64,000 nucleotides of DNA from Taklimakanibacter sp050246735 (GCA_050246735.1 JBFWVM010000005.1:1-64000), one strand, 5' to 3'; positions 17,701 to 26,390 are shown, counted from the stretch's first letter. Program-made: numbers and translations. Notes: generated from the sequence alone by a model not told the origin.

Positions 17701-18351
17701 ATGAAAAGATCGAACGGATCTCTCCGAAGGAAGCCGGCGGCGACGCGCCCGCTGCTCGGTCAAAGGCTGCACGAGCTGCGCAAGCGTCACAACTGGACCT
17801 TGAAGGATGTGAGCGACAGGACCGGCGTCTCCGTCGCCACGCTGTCCAAGGTCGAGCGCAACAAGATGTCGCTCACCTACGACAAGATGCTGCAGGTCGC
17901 CGAAGGCCTCAAGCTCACTCTGGCCGAGCTGGTGGCGCCGCCGCCGGTCAAGCCGACGGCGAGGCGCTCGATCGCCCGGCGCAAGGACGGGCTGCTGCAG
18001 CGCACGCCGAACTACGAATATATCTATCTGTCGCCCGATCTCTCGAACAAGCGGATGATTCCCATCCTCACCCGCATCAAGACCCGCAAGATCGAGAAGT
18101 TCGGCCCGCTGGTGCGGCATTCGGGCGAAGAGTTCGTCTTCGTGCTGGAGGGCGAGATCCTGGTCTATACGGATCATTACGAGCCGACCCGGATCAGGAC
18201 CGGCGAGGGCGTCTATATCGACAGCACCATGGGCCACGCTTTCCTGTCGGTGAGCAGGAAGGACGCGCTCGTCCTCGGCGTCTGCTCCAGCGAGGACCCT
18301 CATCACGCCGACCGGCTGAGATCGATCTTCGCCAAGCGCCCGCGCAGATAG
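17701..18351 (+). CDS. XRE family regulator with C-terminal cupin domain
   Basis: 216 aa. The HTH_3 domain at about residues 19-75 contains LKDVSDRTGVSVATLSKVERNK. The cupin domain at about residues 120-195 has HSGEEFVFVLEGE and GEGVYIDSTMGHAF, the two conserved cupin motifs. This architecture is typical of regulators next to amino-acid and amine catabolism operons (PuuR-like). Only 89 bp separate it from the divergent DauA-like gene, so it is the probable regulator of the D-peptide operon. A strong hairpin follows its stop codon. Confidence 0.92.
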   Translation: MKRSNGSLRRKPAATRPLLGQRLHELRKRHNWTLKDVSDRTGVSVATLSKVERNKMSLTYDKMLQVAEGLKLTLAELVAPPPVKPTARRSIARRKDGLLQRTPNYEYIYLSPDLSNKRMIPILTRIKTRKIEKFGPLVRHSGEEFVFVLEGEILVYTDHYEPTRIRTGEGVYIDSTMGHAFLSVSRKDALVLGVCSSEDPHHADRLRSIFAKRPRR

Positions 18352-18393
18352 GTCATCTTAATCAATGCTCTGAGCGACCGGCCACCCGTCCCG

Positions 18394-18440
18394 GAGCAAA
18401 TCCCGCCAGAGTTGAAGACTTTGGCGACGCGGATTTGCTC
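18394..18440. repeat. Long near-perfect palindrome downstream of the XRE-cupin gene
   Basis: GAGCAAATCC (18394-18403) pairs perfectly with GGATTTGCTC (18431-18440), and inside it CGCCAGAG pairs with CTTTGGCG with one mismatch, leaving a small loop. It resembles a Hyphomicrobiales extragenic palindrome. Located 43 bp after the stop codon, it may also stop transcription. Confidence 0.65.
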
Positions 18441-18541
18441 TGGACATTGATTTGGCACGAATCCTTTTTTGCAAAGCGATCCCACTCCGCCGGAATGCGC
18501 GCTGGCCGCCGGATGTGCTCACTTGCTTGTGTTGCTTCAGT

Positions 18542-18913
18542 ATGATAACCATACGTCCGATGAAGCCGTGTGACCCGACCCTTGATGTGCTTCTCGACCT
18601 CGACGGGCAGGTTCTCGTGGTGGACCCGGAGGGCGGCCATTGGGTCCGGTTCGTGGTGACGCGGGTGCCGGTGTCGCCGGAGAAGCCGCATGGCATCGAC
18701 TACTCGCTCACGCTGCACGGGCCGGAGGGCGAGCGGCTGGTTGGCTTCGACAATGCCCACCCGGTCGCACGGCGGAGGCGCGGCGCCCCGCAGGACCATC
18801 GCCACCGGCTGCGAAGCATCCGGCCCTACGAGTACCGGGATGCGGCGACGTTGCTGACGGATTTCTGGACGACGGTGGATTCGGTGTTGCGCGAGAGAGG
18901 AGTGATTCCATGA
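18542..18913 (+). CDS. tumE: TumE-family toxin (DUF6516) of a toxin-antitoxin pair
   Basis: 123 aa (from ATG 18542; an ATG at 18560 is also possible). Family features: LLDLDG near the start, VVDPEGGHWVRF, KPHGIDYSLTLHGP, GFDNAHPV, and the C-terminal PYEYRDAATLLTDFW-x-x-VDSVL-x-ERG. These match my memory of proteins annotated as TumE/DUF6516. Its stop overlaps the start of a small HTH protein as ATGA, the normal arrangement of these modules. The toxic mechanism of the family is not something I can state. Confidence 0.82.
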   Translation: MITIRPMKPCDPTLDVLLDLDGQVLVVDPEGGHWVRFVVTRVPVSPEKPHGIDYSLTLHGPEGERLVGFDNAHPVARRRRGAPQDHRHRLRSIRPYEYRDAATLLTDFWTTVDSVLRERGVIP

Positions 18914-19287
18914 CAACCTTGAAGGTCGGCATCGCCAGCTACGAGGACATGAAGGCGCGGACCATGGCCGTGGCGCGGGGCGAGCGTCGCGTGGCGGCCG
19001 ACGAGCCGAAGGTCTGGTTCACCTCGACAGAGTCGTTTGCCAAAGTCTTGTCGGCCGGCAACCGCGAGCTGCTGCGGGTCATCGCGGAGAAGGCACCCGG
19101 CTCGCTCGATGAGCTGGCACGGATCACCGGAAGGGCCAAGTCGAATCTCTCGCGCACGCTCAGGACGATGGAAGGCTACGGCCTTGTCCGGCTCGAACGC
19201 GGCGAGCGCGGCCGGATCACGCCCAAGGTCATGCACGACCGGGTGGAACTGGACCTGCCGCTCACCCTATCGCGCAAGGCGGGTTGA
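18910..19287 (+). CDS. HTH (MarR-like) antitoxin partner of the TumE-family toxin
   Basis: 125 aa. The winged-HTH core spans residues about 55-115, with LSAGNRELLRVIAEKAPGS, LARITGRAKSNLSRTLRTME and GLVRLERGERGR. This matches the HVO_A0114-type DNA-binding proteins that accompany DUF6516 genes. The start overlaps the toxin stop by 4 nt. It probably neutralises the toxin and represses the shared promoter. It is separated by only 13 bp from the convergent BKACE gene. Confidence 0.82.
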   Translation: MTTLKVGIASYEDMKARTMAVARGERRVAADEPKVWFTSTESFAKVLSAGNRELLRVIAEKAPGSLDELARITGRAKSNLSRTLRTMEGYGLVRLERGERGRITPKVMHDRVELDLPLTLSRKAG

Positions 19288-19300
19288 ACCGCGACCGAAA

Positions 19301-20146
19301 TCAGCACAGGCGCATCCACGACTCGCGAAGGCCCTCGGCGTCGAGAAGCCCGATGCCGGCGGGCTGGAGAATGTCCGCGACCGCGCGCACGAGGTCGGCA
19401 TTGCTTTCGGCCGGCGCGCCGTCGGGCCGATGGAGATTGTTCTCGAAGCCGACGCGCGCATGGCCGCCGAGCAGGGCGCCGAGCGCGACCGCCGCCGCCT
19501 CATGCCGGCCGAAGGCGCAGGTGGTCCAGTGGCCGAAGCGCGGGACGCCCGGCGCCAGGAAGGCGAGGAGGTCCGATGGTCGCGAGAGCTGGTCCTTCGC
19601 ATAGCGCCCGAGCACATAAAGGACCGGCACGTCCGGCCACGGGATCAGGCCGCGCTCCCGCAATCGCGCGAGCCGTGCCGCCTCTTCCGGCGAATAGAGG
19701 ATGATCTGCGGCATGATCCGCTCGCGCTTCAGCCACAGAAGGAAGTCGGCGAAGCCGGCTTCGGCCTCGGCGCTCGGAACGAGTTCGCGCAGGGCGAGCG
19801 ACACCGCCTCCGGATGCGCCGCCCTGGTGACGGCCATCTGCTCGCCGGGGGTGTAGGAGCCGAGCGCCTCCGTGGTGATCTGGATCACCAGCCGGCCGCG
19901 CGTCACGGCCTCGATCGCGCGGCTGGCGGCGCGATAGGCCTCCCCGTCGAGCAGATGCCGGCCCTCGCCGTCGCGAATATGGAGGTGCAGCATCGCCGCG
20001 CCGGCGGCGAGACAGTCCCCGGCACAGCGGGCGAGCTCACTTACGCTCATCGGCAGGGCCGGATGGTCGGCCTTGCCGCGCCGGCCGCCATTGGGCGCCA
20101 CCGTCACCGATATTCCGGGCAAGGATCTGTCGGATTTTGCGGTCAT
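19301..20146 (-). CDS. BKACE family (DUF849) beta-keto acid cleavage enzyme
   Basis: 281 aa TIM-barrel enzyme of the 3-keto-5-aminohexanoate cleavage family. Signatures: SVTVAPNGG-RRG near the start, HLHIRDGEGRHLLD (Zn-binding His pair), GHARVGFENNLHRPDG and SNADLV near the C-terminus. Members condense a beta-keto acid with acetyl-CoA to give acetoacetate and a new CoA thioester. The ATG at 20146 has AAGGA upstream; an ATG at 20158 is an alternative. It is divergent from RpiR-aminotransferase-TRAP genes, which suggests the keto acid arises by transamination of an imported amino compound. Confidence 0.92.
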   Translation of the reverse strand: MTAKSDRSLPGISVTVAPNGGRRGKADHPALPMSVSELARCAGDCLAAGAAMLHLHIRDGEGRHLLDGEAYRAASRAIEAVTRGRLVIQITTEALGSYTPGEQMAVTRAAHPEAVSLALRELVPSAEAEAGFADFLLWLKRERIMPQIILYSPEEAARLARLRERGLIPWPDVPVLYVLGRYAKDQLSRPSDLLAFLAPGVPRFGHWTTCAFGRHEAAAVALGALLGGHARVGFENNLHRPDGAPAESNADLVRAVADILQPAGIGLLDAEGLRESWMRLC

Positions 20147-20166
20147 TTCTTCCTTCATGATCCAAA

Positions 20167-20194
20167 TGTATCATACATCTAGGATAATGATACA
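20167..20194. promoter_or_regulatory. Putative RpiR operator in the BKACE/RpiR divergent promoter
   Basis: Perfect inverted repeat TGTATCAT (20167-20174) / ATGATACA (20187-20194) with a 12-bp spacer, overlapping the smaller palindrome ATGTAT-C-ATACAT (20166-20178). It lies in the 86-bp gap between the divergent genes and probably controls both. Confidence 0.7.
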
Positions 20195-20232
20195 ATCGTT
20201 GCAATCATCCCGAATCCGCGTTATCGTGCCTC

Positions 20233-21123
20233 ATGGATCCGGGACCCCTTTCCCAGCGCGTCGTCGCGCAGTTCGACGCGATGTCCGCCCAGCTTCAGGC
20301 GGCGGCGCGCTATGTCCTCGATCATCCGCGCGACGTGGCGCTCCTGTCGATGCGCGAGCAGGCCCGCAAGGCCGGCGTCCGGCCGGCGACGATGACGCGC
20401 TTCGCCCAGAAGATGGGGCTTCCCGGCTATGACGCGGTCCGCGGGCTCTATGCCGATGCCATGCGCGGCGGGGCGCTCGATTTCGCCGACAAGGCCGATG
20501 CGCATCTCGCCAGCCAGAAGCTGCGCGGCGACAAGGCGCTGGCGGCAGAGATGATCGAGACTCTGACCGGCCAGCTCGCGCGCCTCGCGCAGCCCGACGC
20601 GCTCGAGCGGCTCGTCGCCGCCGCCGATCATCTGACGGCGGCGCGCCGCATCTATTGCCTGGGCCTGCGCTCCAGCCACGGCGTCGCCTGGCACGCTCAT
20701 TATATCCTGTCCTTCTTCGGCGACCGCAGCGTCCTTCTCGACGCCGTCGCCGGCGTCGGCGCCGATCACCTGCGCGACGCGGCCCGGGGCGATGTCCTCC
20801 TGGTCGCGAGCGTGGCGCCCTATACGAAGGCGACCGTCGAGATCGCCCGCTACGCGGCCTCGCTCGGCGTCGCCGTGATCGCCCTGACCGACAGCCTGGT
20901 GGCGCCTCTCGCCCGGCTGGCGAAGACCGTCATCCTGGTTCCGACCGACAGCCCTTCGTTTTTCCACACGATGTCGCCCGCTTTCGCGATGGCCGAGATC
21001 CTGACCGCCCTGGTGGCGGGCCGCGGCGGCGATGCGGCGCTCGACACCGTGCGCCGGATGGAGCGCCAGCTCATCGCGCTCGACGTGCATGTGAAGCCGC
21101 GGGCGCCGAGGACCGCGTCATGA
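20233..21123 (+). CDS. MurR/RpiR family regulator (HTH_6 and SIS domains)
   Basis: 296 aa. N-terminal RpiR HTH (about residues 1-80) with LSMREQARKAGVRPATMTRFAQKMGLPGY; C-terminal sugar-isomerase (SIS) domain at about 125-255 (RRIYCLGLRSSHGVA). It starts the operon of regulator, aminotransferase, TAXI binding protein and TRAP permease; its stop overlaps the aminotransferase ATG (ATGA). Many RpiR proteins in alphaproteobacteria control amino-acid rather than sugar catabolism, which would fit here. Confidence 0.93.
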   Translation: MDPGPLSQRVVAQFDAMSAQLQAAARYVLDHPRDVALLSMREQARKAGVRPATMTRFAQKMGLPGYDAVRGLYADAMRGGALDFADKADAHLASQKLRGDKALAAEMIETLTGQLARLAQPDALERLVAAADHLTAARRIYCLGLRSSHGVAWHAHYILSFFGDRSVLLDAVAGVGADHLRDAARGDVLLVASVAPYTKATVEIARYAASLGVAVIALTDSLVAPLARLAKTVILVPTDSPSFFHTMSPAFAMAEILTALVAGRGGDAALDTVRRMERQLIALDVHVKPRAPRTAS

Positions 21124-22466
21124 CCCGCCTGTTGCACCGCCGCATCCGCGAAAGCCTGCCGGCGGCCGTTTCCGGCCAGGGCTTGGAGATCATCGACGAC
21201 GCCGGGCGGCATTATATCGATGCTTCGGGCGGCGCCGCGGTGTCCTGTCTCGGTCACGGCCACAAGGACGTGCTGGCGGCGATGCAGGCGCAGATGGACA
21301 GGATCGCCTACGCCCATACCGCCTTCTTCACCACCGATGTGGCCGAGCGCCTTGCCGACCGGCTGGTCGAGACGGCGCCCGAGGGTCTCGACCACGTCTA
21401 TCTGGTGAGCGGCGGCTCCGAAGCCGTCGAGGCGGCGCTCAAGATGGCGCGGCAATATTTCGTCGAGACCGGCGAGGCGAAACGGCGCCATATCATCACC
21501 AGGCGGCAGAGCTATCACGGCAACACGCTGGGCGCCCTGGCATCGGGCGGCAATGAATGGCGCAGGGCCCAGTTCGCGCCGCTCCTGATCGAGACGCACC
21601 ATATCGATCCCTGCTATGCCTATCGTCATCGGCTCCCCGGCGAAAGCGATGCGGATTACGGGCGGCGCGCCGCGGCGGCGCTCGAGCGCAAGATCGAGGA
21701 GCTCGGACCGGACACCGTCATGGCCTTCATCGCCGAAACCGTGGTCGGCGCGACGGCGGGGGCCGTGCCGCCGGTGGCCGAGTATTTCAAGCATATCCGC
21801 GCGATCTGCGACCGCCACGGCGTGCTTCTGATCCTCGACGAGGTCATGTGCGGCATGGGCCGCACCGGCACGCTCCATGCCTGCCTGCAGGAAGGGATCG
21901 CGCCCGACCTCCTCGTCATGGCCAAGGGCCTTGGCGGCGGCTATCAGCCGATCGGCGCCGTTCTCCTGAGCGCGCGGATCTTCGAGGCCTTCGCCGGCGG
22001 CTCCGGCCTGTTCCAGCACGGCCATACCTATATGGGCCATCCGATGGCGGCCGCGGCGGCGCTCGCGGTCCAGGAGGTCATCCGCCGCGACAGGCTTCTC
22101 GACAATGTGAAGGCCATGGGCCGGCATCTCGACCGGCGCCTGCGCGAGCGCTTCGGCAATCATCACCATGTCGGCGACATCCGGGGGCGCGGCCTGTTCA
22201 TGGGCCTCGAGCTCGTCGCCGACCGCGCCGGCAAGACGCCCTTCGCGCCCGAGCTCAGGCTCCACCAGGCGGTGAAGCGCGAGGCTTTCGCGCGCGGGCT
22301 CATCGTCTATCCGATGGGCGGGACGATCGACGGCGCCAGGGGCGACCACGTGCTCCTGGCGCCACCCTTCATCGCCGACGCCCGGGGGATCGACGACATC
22401 GTCGAGCGCCTCGGCGATGCGATCGATGCGGCGGCGGGCGCGCTCGCCGCCCGCAATGTGGCATGA
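21120..22466 (+). CDS. Class III PLP-dependent aminotransferase
   Basis: 448 aa, fold type I. VSGGSEAVEAALKMAR (cofactor phosphate region), SYHGNTLGAL, D240 in LLILDEVMCGMGRTG, and the Schiff-base Lys K269 in VMAKGLGGGYQP. The family transfers terminal or beta amino groups to pyruvate or 2-oxoglutarate. With the divergent BKACE enzyme, a beta-amino acid giving a beta-keto acid is an attractive substrate type. Translationally coupled to the RpiR gene. Confidence 0.9.
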   Translation: MTRLLHRRIRESLPAAVSGQGLEIIDDAGRHYIDASGGAAVSCLGHGHKDVLAAMQAQMDRIAYAHTAFFTTDVAERLADRLVETAPEGLDHVYLVSGGSEAVEAALKMARQYFVETGEAKRRHIITRRQSYHGNTLGALASGGNEWRRAQFAPLLIETHHIDPCYAYRHRLPGESDADYGRRAAAALERKIEELGPDTVMAFIAETVVGATAGAVPPVAEYFKHIRAICDRHGVLLILDEVMCGMGRTGTLHACLQEGIAPDLLVMAKGLGGGYQPIGAVLLSARIFEAFAGGSGLFQHGHTYMGHPMAAAAALAVQEVIRRDRLLDNVKAMGRHLDRRLRERFGNHHHVGDIRGRGLFMGLELVADRAGKTPFAPELRLHQAVKREAFARGLIVYPMGGTIDGARGDHVLLAPPFIADARGIDDIVERLGDAIDAAAGALAARNVA

Positions 22467-22521
22467 ACGACAGGATGGCCGCCCCTGCTCGCAGGACGGC
22501 CCGTCAGCAAGGAGGAAAGAG

Positions 22522-23493
22522 ATGAATCGACGTTTCAGCCTGATCACCGGTCTCGGCATGATTGCGCTCCTGGCGGCAGGGCCGGCAGCATCCCAGGAGC
22601 AGCGCTTCGTCACCATCGGCACGGGTGGCGTCACCGGCGTCTACTATGCCGCGGGCGGCGCCATCTGCCGTCTGCTCAACAAGGACAGGAAGACGCATGG
22701 CATCCGCTGCTCGGTCGAATCGACCGGCGGTTCCGCCTTCAACGTCAACACCATCAGGGAAGGCGAGCTCGATTTCGGCATGGCGCAGTCGGACGTGCAG
22801 TTCAACGCGCTCAACGGCAAGGGCGAGTATGACGGCAATGCCTTCCCCGAGCTGCGCGCCGTCTTCGCCATCCATCCCGAGCCCTTCACCGTTCTGGCGC
22901 GTCCCGATGCCGGTGTGACCAGGTTCGAGGACTTCAAGGGCAAGCGCTTCAATGTCGGCAATCCGGGCTCCGGCACGCGCGCATCGCTCGAGCGGCTGAT
23001 CGCCGCCATGGGCTGGACGCTCGACGACTTCTCGCTCGCTTCCGAGCTCAAGGCCGACGAGCATGGGCCGGCACTCTGCGACGGCAAGATCGACGGCTTC
23101 TTCTATGGCGTGGGCCATCCTTCCGCCAATATCCAGGACCCGACGACGACCTGCGGCGCCAAGCTCATCCCGCTCACCGGACCCGTCATCGACAAGCTCG
23201 TGGCCGACAACGCCTATTACGCCAAGGCCACCATCCCGGGCGGCATGTACAATGCCAATCCCGATCCGACCGAGACCTTCGGCGTCACCGCGACGCTGGT
23301 CACCTCCACCAGGGTACCGGAGGACGTCGTCTATCAACTGGTGAAATCGACCTTCGAGAACTTCGACGAGTTCAAGAAGCTGCATCCGGCCTTCGCCAAT
23401 CTCGATCCGCAGAACATGCTCAGGAACGGCCTGTCGGCCCCGCTCCATCCGGGCGCCGAGAAATACTACAAGGAGAAGGGCTGGCTGAAGTAG
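22522..23493 (+). CDS. TAXI family TRAP transporter solute-binding protein
   Basis: 323 aa. Signal peptide (to PAASQ), then the family hallmark FVTIGTGGVTGVYYAAGGAICRL and FNVNTIREGELDFGMAQSD. ATG 22522 follows GGAGGAAAG. TAXI proteins deliver anionic substrates such as glutamate or dicarboxylates to fused TRAP permeases. The cognate permease is encoded 284 bp downstream, beyond a repeat-filled gap. Confidence 0.94.
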   Translation: MNRRFSLITGLGMIALLAAGPAASQEQRFVTIGTGGVTGVYYAAGGAICRLLNKDRKTHGIRCSVESTGGSAFNVNTIREGELDFGMAQSDVQFNALNGKGEYDGNAFPELRAVFAIHPEPFTVLARPDAGVTRFEDFKGKRFNVGNPGSGTRASLERLIAAMGWTLDDFSLASELKADEHGPALCDGKIDGFFYGVGHPSANIQDPTTTCGAKLIPLTGPVIDKLVADNAYYAKATIPGGMYNANPDPTETFGVTATLVTSTRVPEDVVYQLVKSTFENFDEFKKLHPAFANLDPQNMLRNGLSAPLHPGAEKYYKEKGWLK

Positions 23494-23502
23494 CTTCCAG
23501 TT

Positions 23503-23595
23503 CGTCATGGCCGGGCTTGACCCGACATCCAGCCTTTCCATGGAACAGCTATGGGGCTGGTGAACTGGATGGCCGTCTCAGGGGCGGCCATGACG
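23503..23595. repeat. CGTCATGGCC-bounded palindromic repeat, copy 1
   Basis: Begins CGTCATGGCC (23503-23512) and ends GGCCATGACG (23586-23595), with GGGCTTGACCCG next to the left arm and a CATCCAG-type interior. It matches four other copies in this window. Confidence 0.75.
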
Positions 23596-23626
23596 AGTGG
23601 GGGAGAGGCCGTGTCCTCCTTCCTCT

Positions 23627-23710
23627 CGTCATGGCCGGGCATCGACCCGGCCATCCAGTCTCGACGTTGCTCGGCTGTTGCATGAAGAGGCCGGATGGAC
23701 GGCCGTGACG
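23627..23710. repeat. CGTCATGGCC-bounded palindromic repeat, copy 2
   Basis: CGTCATGGCC at 23627-23636, then GGGCATCGACCCGGCCATCCAG; closes with GGCCGTGACG (23701-23710, one mismatch). Two copies lie back to back inside the TAXI-permease gap, which holds no gene. The interior GTCTCGACGTTGCTCGGC resembles copy 4. Confidence 0.72.
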
Positions 23711-23777
23711 GAAAAAGAGAAGCCGCGAGGCGAAAATGCCGGCGATCTCTTGAAGGCGGAACATCCCGGGGGAGGGA

Positions 23778-26363
23778 ATGATGCAGGCCAAAGCCGAAAC
23801 GGCGACGCCGCAAGTCGATCTGGCGCAACTGGTCGCGGAAGCCGACACCGGCGGGCGCAGGCCCAGGGGCCTGGCCGGGCAGATCCTGCTGTGGACGGCG
23901 ATCGCCTGGTCGCTGTTCCAGCTCTGGTATGCCTCGCCTCTGCCCTTCATGCTGGGCTTCGGCGTCTTCAACGACACCGAGGCGCGCGCCATCCATCTGG
24001 CTTTCGGCCTGTTCCTCGCCTTCACCGCCTATCCGGCCTTCGGCGCCTCCTCGCGCCGGCATATCCCGCCCGGCGACTGGATCCTGGCGCTCGTCGGCGC
24101 CTTTGCCGGCGCCTATCTCTTCCTGTTCTACGACCAATTGGCCATGCGCCCGGGACAGCCCACGGCGCTCGATCTCGTCACCGCGGGCGTCGGCATCGTC
24201 CTGCTGCTCGAGGCGACGCGCCGCTCGCTCGGCCTGCCCATGGTGATCGTGGCGACCGTCTTCATCCTCTTCACCTTCGCCGGCCCCTATATGCCGTCCG
24301 TGCTCCAGCACAAGGGCGCTTCGCTGAACCGCTTCCTCACCCATCAGTGGCTGGTCACCGAAGGTGTCTTCGGCATAGCGCTCGGCGTGTCGACGAGCTT
24401 CGTCTTCCTCTTCGTCCTCTTCGGCACGCTGCTCGACAAGGCGGGCGCCGGCAACTGGATGATGCAGATCTCGATCGCGCTCCTCGGCCATCTGCGCGGC
24501 GGGCCGGCCAAGGTGGCGGTGATCTCCTCGGCGCTCAACGGCGTCGTCTCGGGCTCTTCGGTGTCGAACGTGGTCTCGGGCGGCATCTTCACCATCCCGT
24601 TGATGAAGCGCACCGGCCTTTCCGGGGTGAAGGCGGGCGCCATCGAGGCCTCCTCCTCGATCAACGGCCAGATCATGCCGCCGGTCATGGGGGCCGCCGC
24701 CTTCCTGATGGTCGAATATGTCGGCATCCCCTATTCCGAGATCATCAAGCATGCTGCCTTGCCGGCGATCCTGTCCTATGTCTCTCTGCTCTATATCGTA
24801 CATCTCGAGGCGGTGAAGCTCGGTTCGCGGCCGATACCGCGCGAGAAGCTCGACCGCAGGACCAGGCTGCTGCGCTCGGGCCTCGGCATTGCCGGCACCA
24901 TCGCGGTGCTCTGCCTACTTTACTACGGCATCCAGGCCGCCAAGGCCGTGTTCGGCCCGAGCGCGCCCTGGATCCTGGGCCTGGCCGGCACCGCCCTCTA
25001 TCTGGGGACGGTCTGGTATGCGGCGCGCTTTCCCGATCTCGGGCTCGACGATCCCGACGCGCCGATCATCCATCTGCCGCGCGCCTGGGACGTGACCCGC
25101 ACCGGTCTCGACTTCATCATCCCGCTGGTGGTGCTGCTCTGGTGCCTGACGGTCGAGCAGATGTCGCCCGGACTTTCGGCCTTCTGGGCCACGATGTCGA
25201 TCATCGCCATCGTCGCGACGCGCCGGCCTTTGCTCGCCATGTTCCGCCGCCAGGCGACGGCGCCGGCCTGGGCCATGACCCAGGACGACCTGATCGACGG
25301 CCTCGCCAGCGGGGCGCGCAACATGATCGGTATCGCCATCGCCACCGCGACCGCCGGCATCGTCGTCGGCACCATCACGCTGACCGGCCTCGGCTTCATG
25401 ATGACGGAGTTCGTCGAATTCATCTCTGGCGGCAACGTCATCGCCATGCTGCTGCTCATCGCGCTCGTCTCCCTGGTCCTCGGCATGGGCATACCGACGA
25501 CGGCCAACTACATCCTGGTGGCGACGCTGATGGCGCCGGTGGTGGTCGAGCTCGGCGCGCAGGCCGGCCTCGCCATCCCGCTGATCGCCGTCCATCTCTT
25601 CGTCTTCTATTTCGGCATCATGGCCGACATCACGCCGCCGGTGGGCCTCGCGGCCTTCGCGGCGGCGGCCATCTCCAAGGAAGACCCGATCGCCACAGGC
25701 TTCCAGGGCGCGCTCTATTCGCTGCGCACCGCGATCCTGCCCTTCGTCTTCATCTTCAATCCGGAGATCCTGCTGATCGACATCCAGGGCTGGGCGCATC
25801 TCCTCTGGGTGATCGCGGTCGCGACGATCGCGATCCTGCTGTTCGCCGCCGCGACCATGAACTGGTTCGTGATCAGGAGCCGCCTGTGGGAATCGGCGGT
25901 GCTGCTCGCCTGCTGCTTCGTCCTCTTCCGCCCCGGCTGGGTGCTCGACCGCTTCTATCCGGCGTCGGTCGAGGTCCCGGCGGCGGCCTTCCTGCAGAAG
26001 GTCGGCGACGCGCCGGACGAGGCGCGCATCGCCTTCGTCGTCCAGGGCATCTCGATCGAGGGCGAGGACGTGCGCAAGACCGTCAGCCTGCCGCTCGGCC
26101 ATCCGCAGGAACCGCGCCTGCGCCTGCGCGCCGCGGGTCTAGGCGTTTCGCCGCTGGGCGACGCGGTCACGATCTCGGAGGTCGCCTTCGGCTCCTATGC
26201 CAGGCGCATCGGCCTCGAGGTCGGCTATGAGATCGTATCGGTGCTCGAGCCCGCCGACCGGCCGTCGCGCGTGATCCCGGCGGCGCTGGCGCTTCTGGTC
26301 GCGGGCGGTGTCGGTGCCCTGCAATATTCCCGCGGCCGCAAGCTCAAGGCCGCGGTGGCGTGA
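23778..26363 (+). CDS. TRAP transporter fused permease (DctQM-type, with DUF3394)
   Basis: 861 aa, with many membrane helices. A DctQ-like N-terminal part (about residues 30-160) is fused to a DctM domain with GVVSGSSVSNVVSGG, SSSINGQIMPPVMGAAAF and GMGIPTTANYILVATL repeats. A soluble C-terminal DUF3394 region (about 710-830) follows. ATG 23778 (or 23781) is preceded by GGGGGAGG. It uses a sodium or proton gradient and the 22522-23493 binding protein. Confidence 0.94.
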   Translation: MMQAKAETATPQVDLAQLVAEADTGGRRPRGLAGQILLWTAIAWSLFQLWYASPLPFMLGFGVFNDTEARAIHLAFGLFLAFTAYPAFGASSRRHIPPGDWILALVGAFAGAYLFLFYDQLAMRPGQPTALDLVTAGVGIVLLLEATRRSLGLPMVIVATVFILFTFAGPYMPSVLQHKGASLNRFLTHQWLVTEGVFGIALGVSTSFVFLFVLFGTLLDKAGAGNWMMQISIALLGHLRGGPAKVAVISSALNGVVSGSSVSNVVSGGIFTIPLMKRTGLSGVKAGAIEASSSINGQIMPPVMGAAAFLMVEYVGIPYSEIIKHAALPAILSYVSLLYIVHLEAVKLGSRPIPREKLDRRTRLLRSGLGIAGTIAVLCLLYYGIQAAKAVFGPSAPWILGLAGTALYLGTVWYAARFPDLGLDDPDAPIIHLPRAWDVTRTGLDFIIPLVVLLWCLTVEQMSPGLSAFWATMSIIAIVATRRPLLAMFRRQATAPAWAMTQDDLIDGLASGARNMIGIAIATATAGIVVGTITLTGLGFMMTEFVEFISGGNVIAMLLLIALVSLVLGMGIPTTANYILVATLMAPVVVELGAQAGLAIPLIAVHLFVFYFGIMADITPPVGLAAFAAAAISKEDPIATGFQGALYSLRTAILPFVFIFNPEILLIDIQGWAHLLWVIAVATIAILLFAAATMNWFVIRSRLWESAVLLACCFVLFRPGWVLDRFYPASVEVPAAAFLQKVGDAPDEARIAFVVQGISIEGEDVRKTVSLPLGHPQEPRLRLRAAGLGVSPLGDAVTISEVAFGSYARRIGLEVGYEIVSVLEPADRPSRVIPAALALLVAGGVGALQYSRGRKLKAAVA

Positions 26364-26390
26364 CGATGTGCCCCCATTCCCGCAAACTAT

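Noticed and set aside
18640..19287. Alternative 215-codon frame joining the toxin and antitoxin region
   Set aside because: Only its second half, in the antitoxin frame, carries a family pattern; the first half is the shifted frame of the TumE-type gene, which itself matches its family.
23503..23710. CRISPR-like array from two neighbouring repeats
   Set aside because: Units are palindromic elements of about 84-93 bp, not short direct repeats with unique spacers, and other copies are scattered; no cas genes.
23597..26230. Second plus-strand frame across the TRAP permease gene
   Set aside because: Overlaps the fused TRAP permease in another frame and reads as Arg/Pro/His-rich nonsense; begins inside a repeat.
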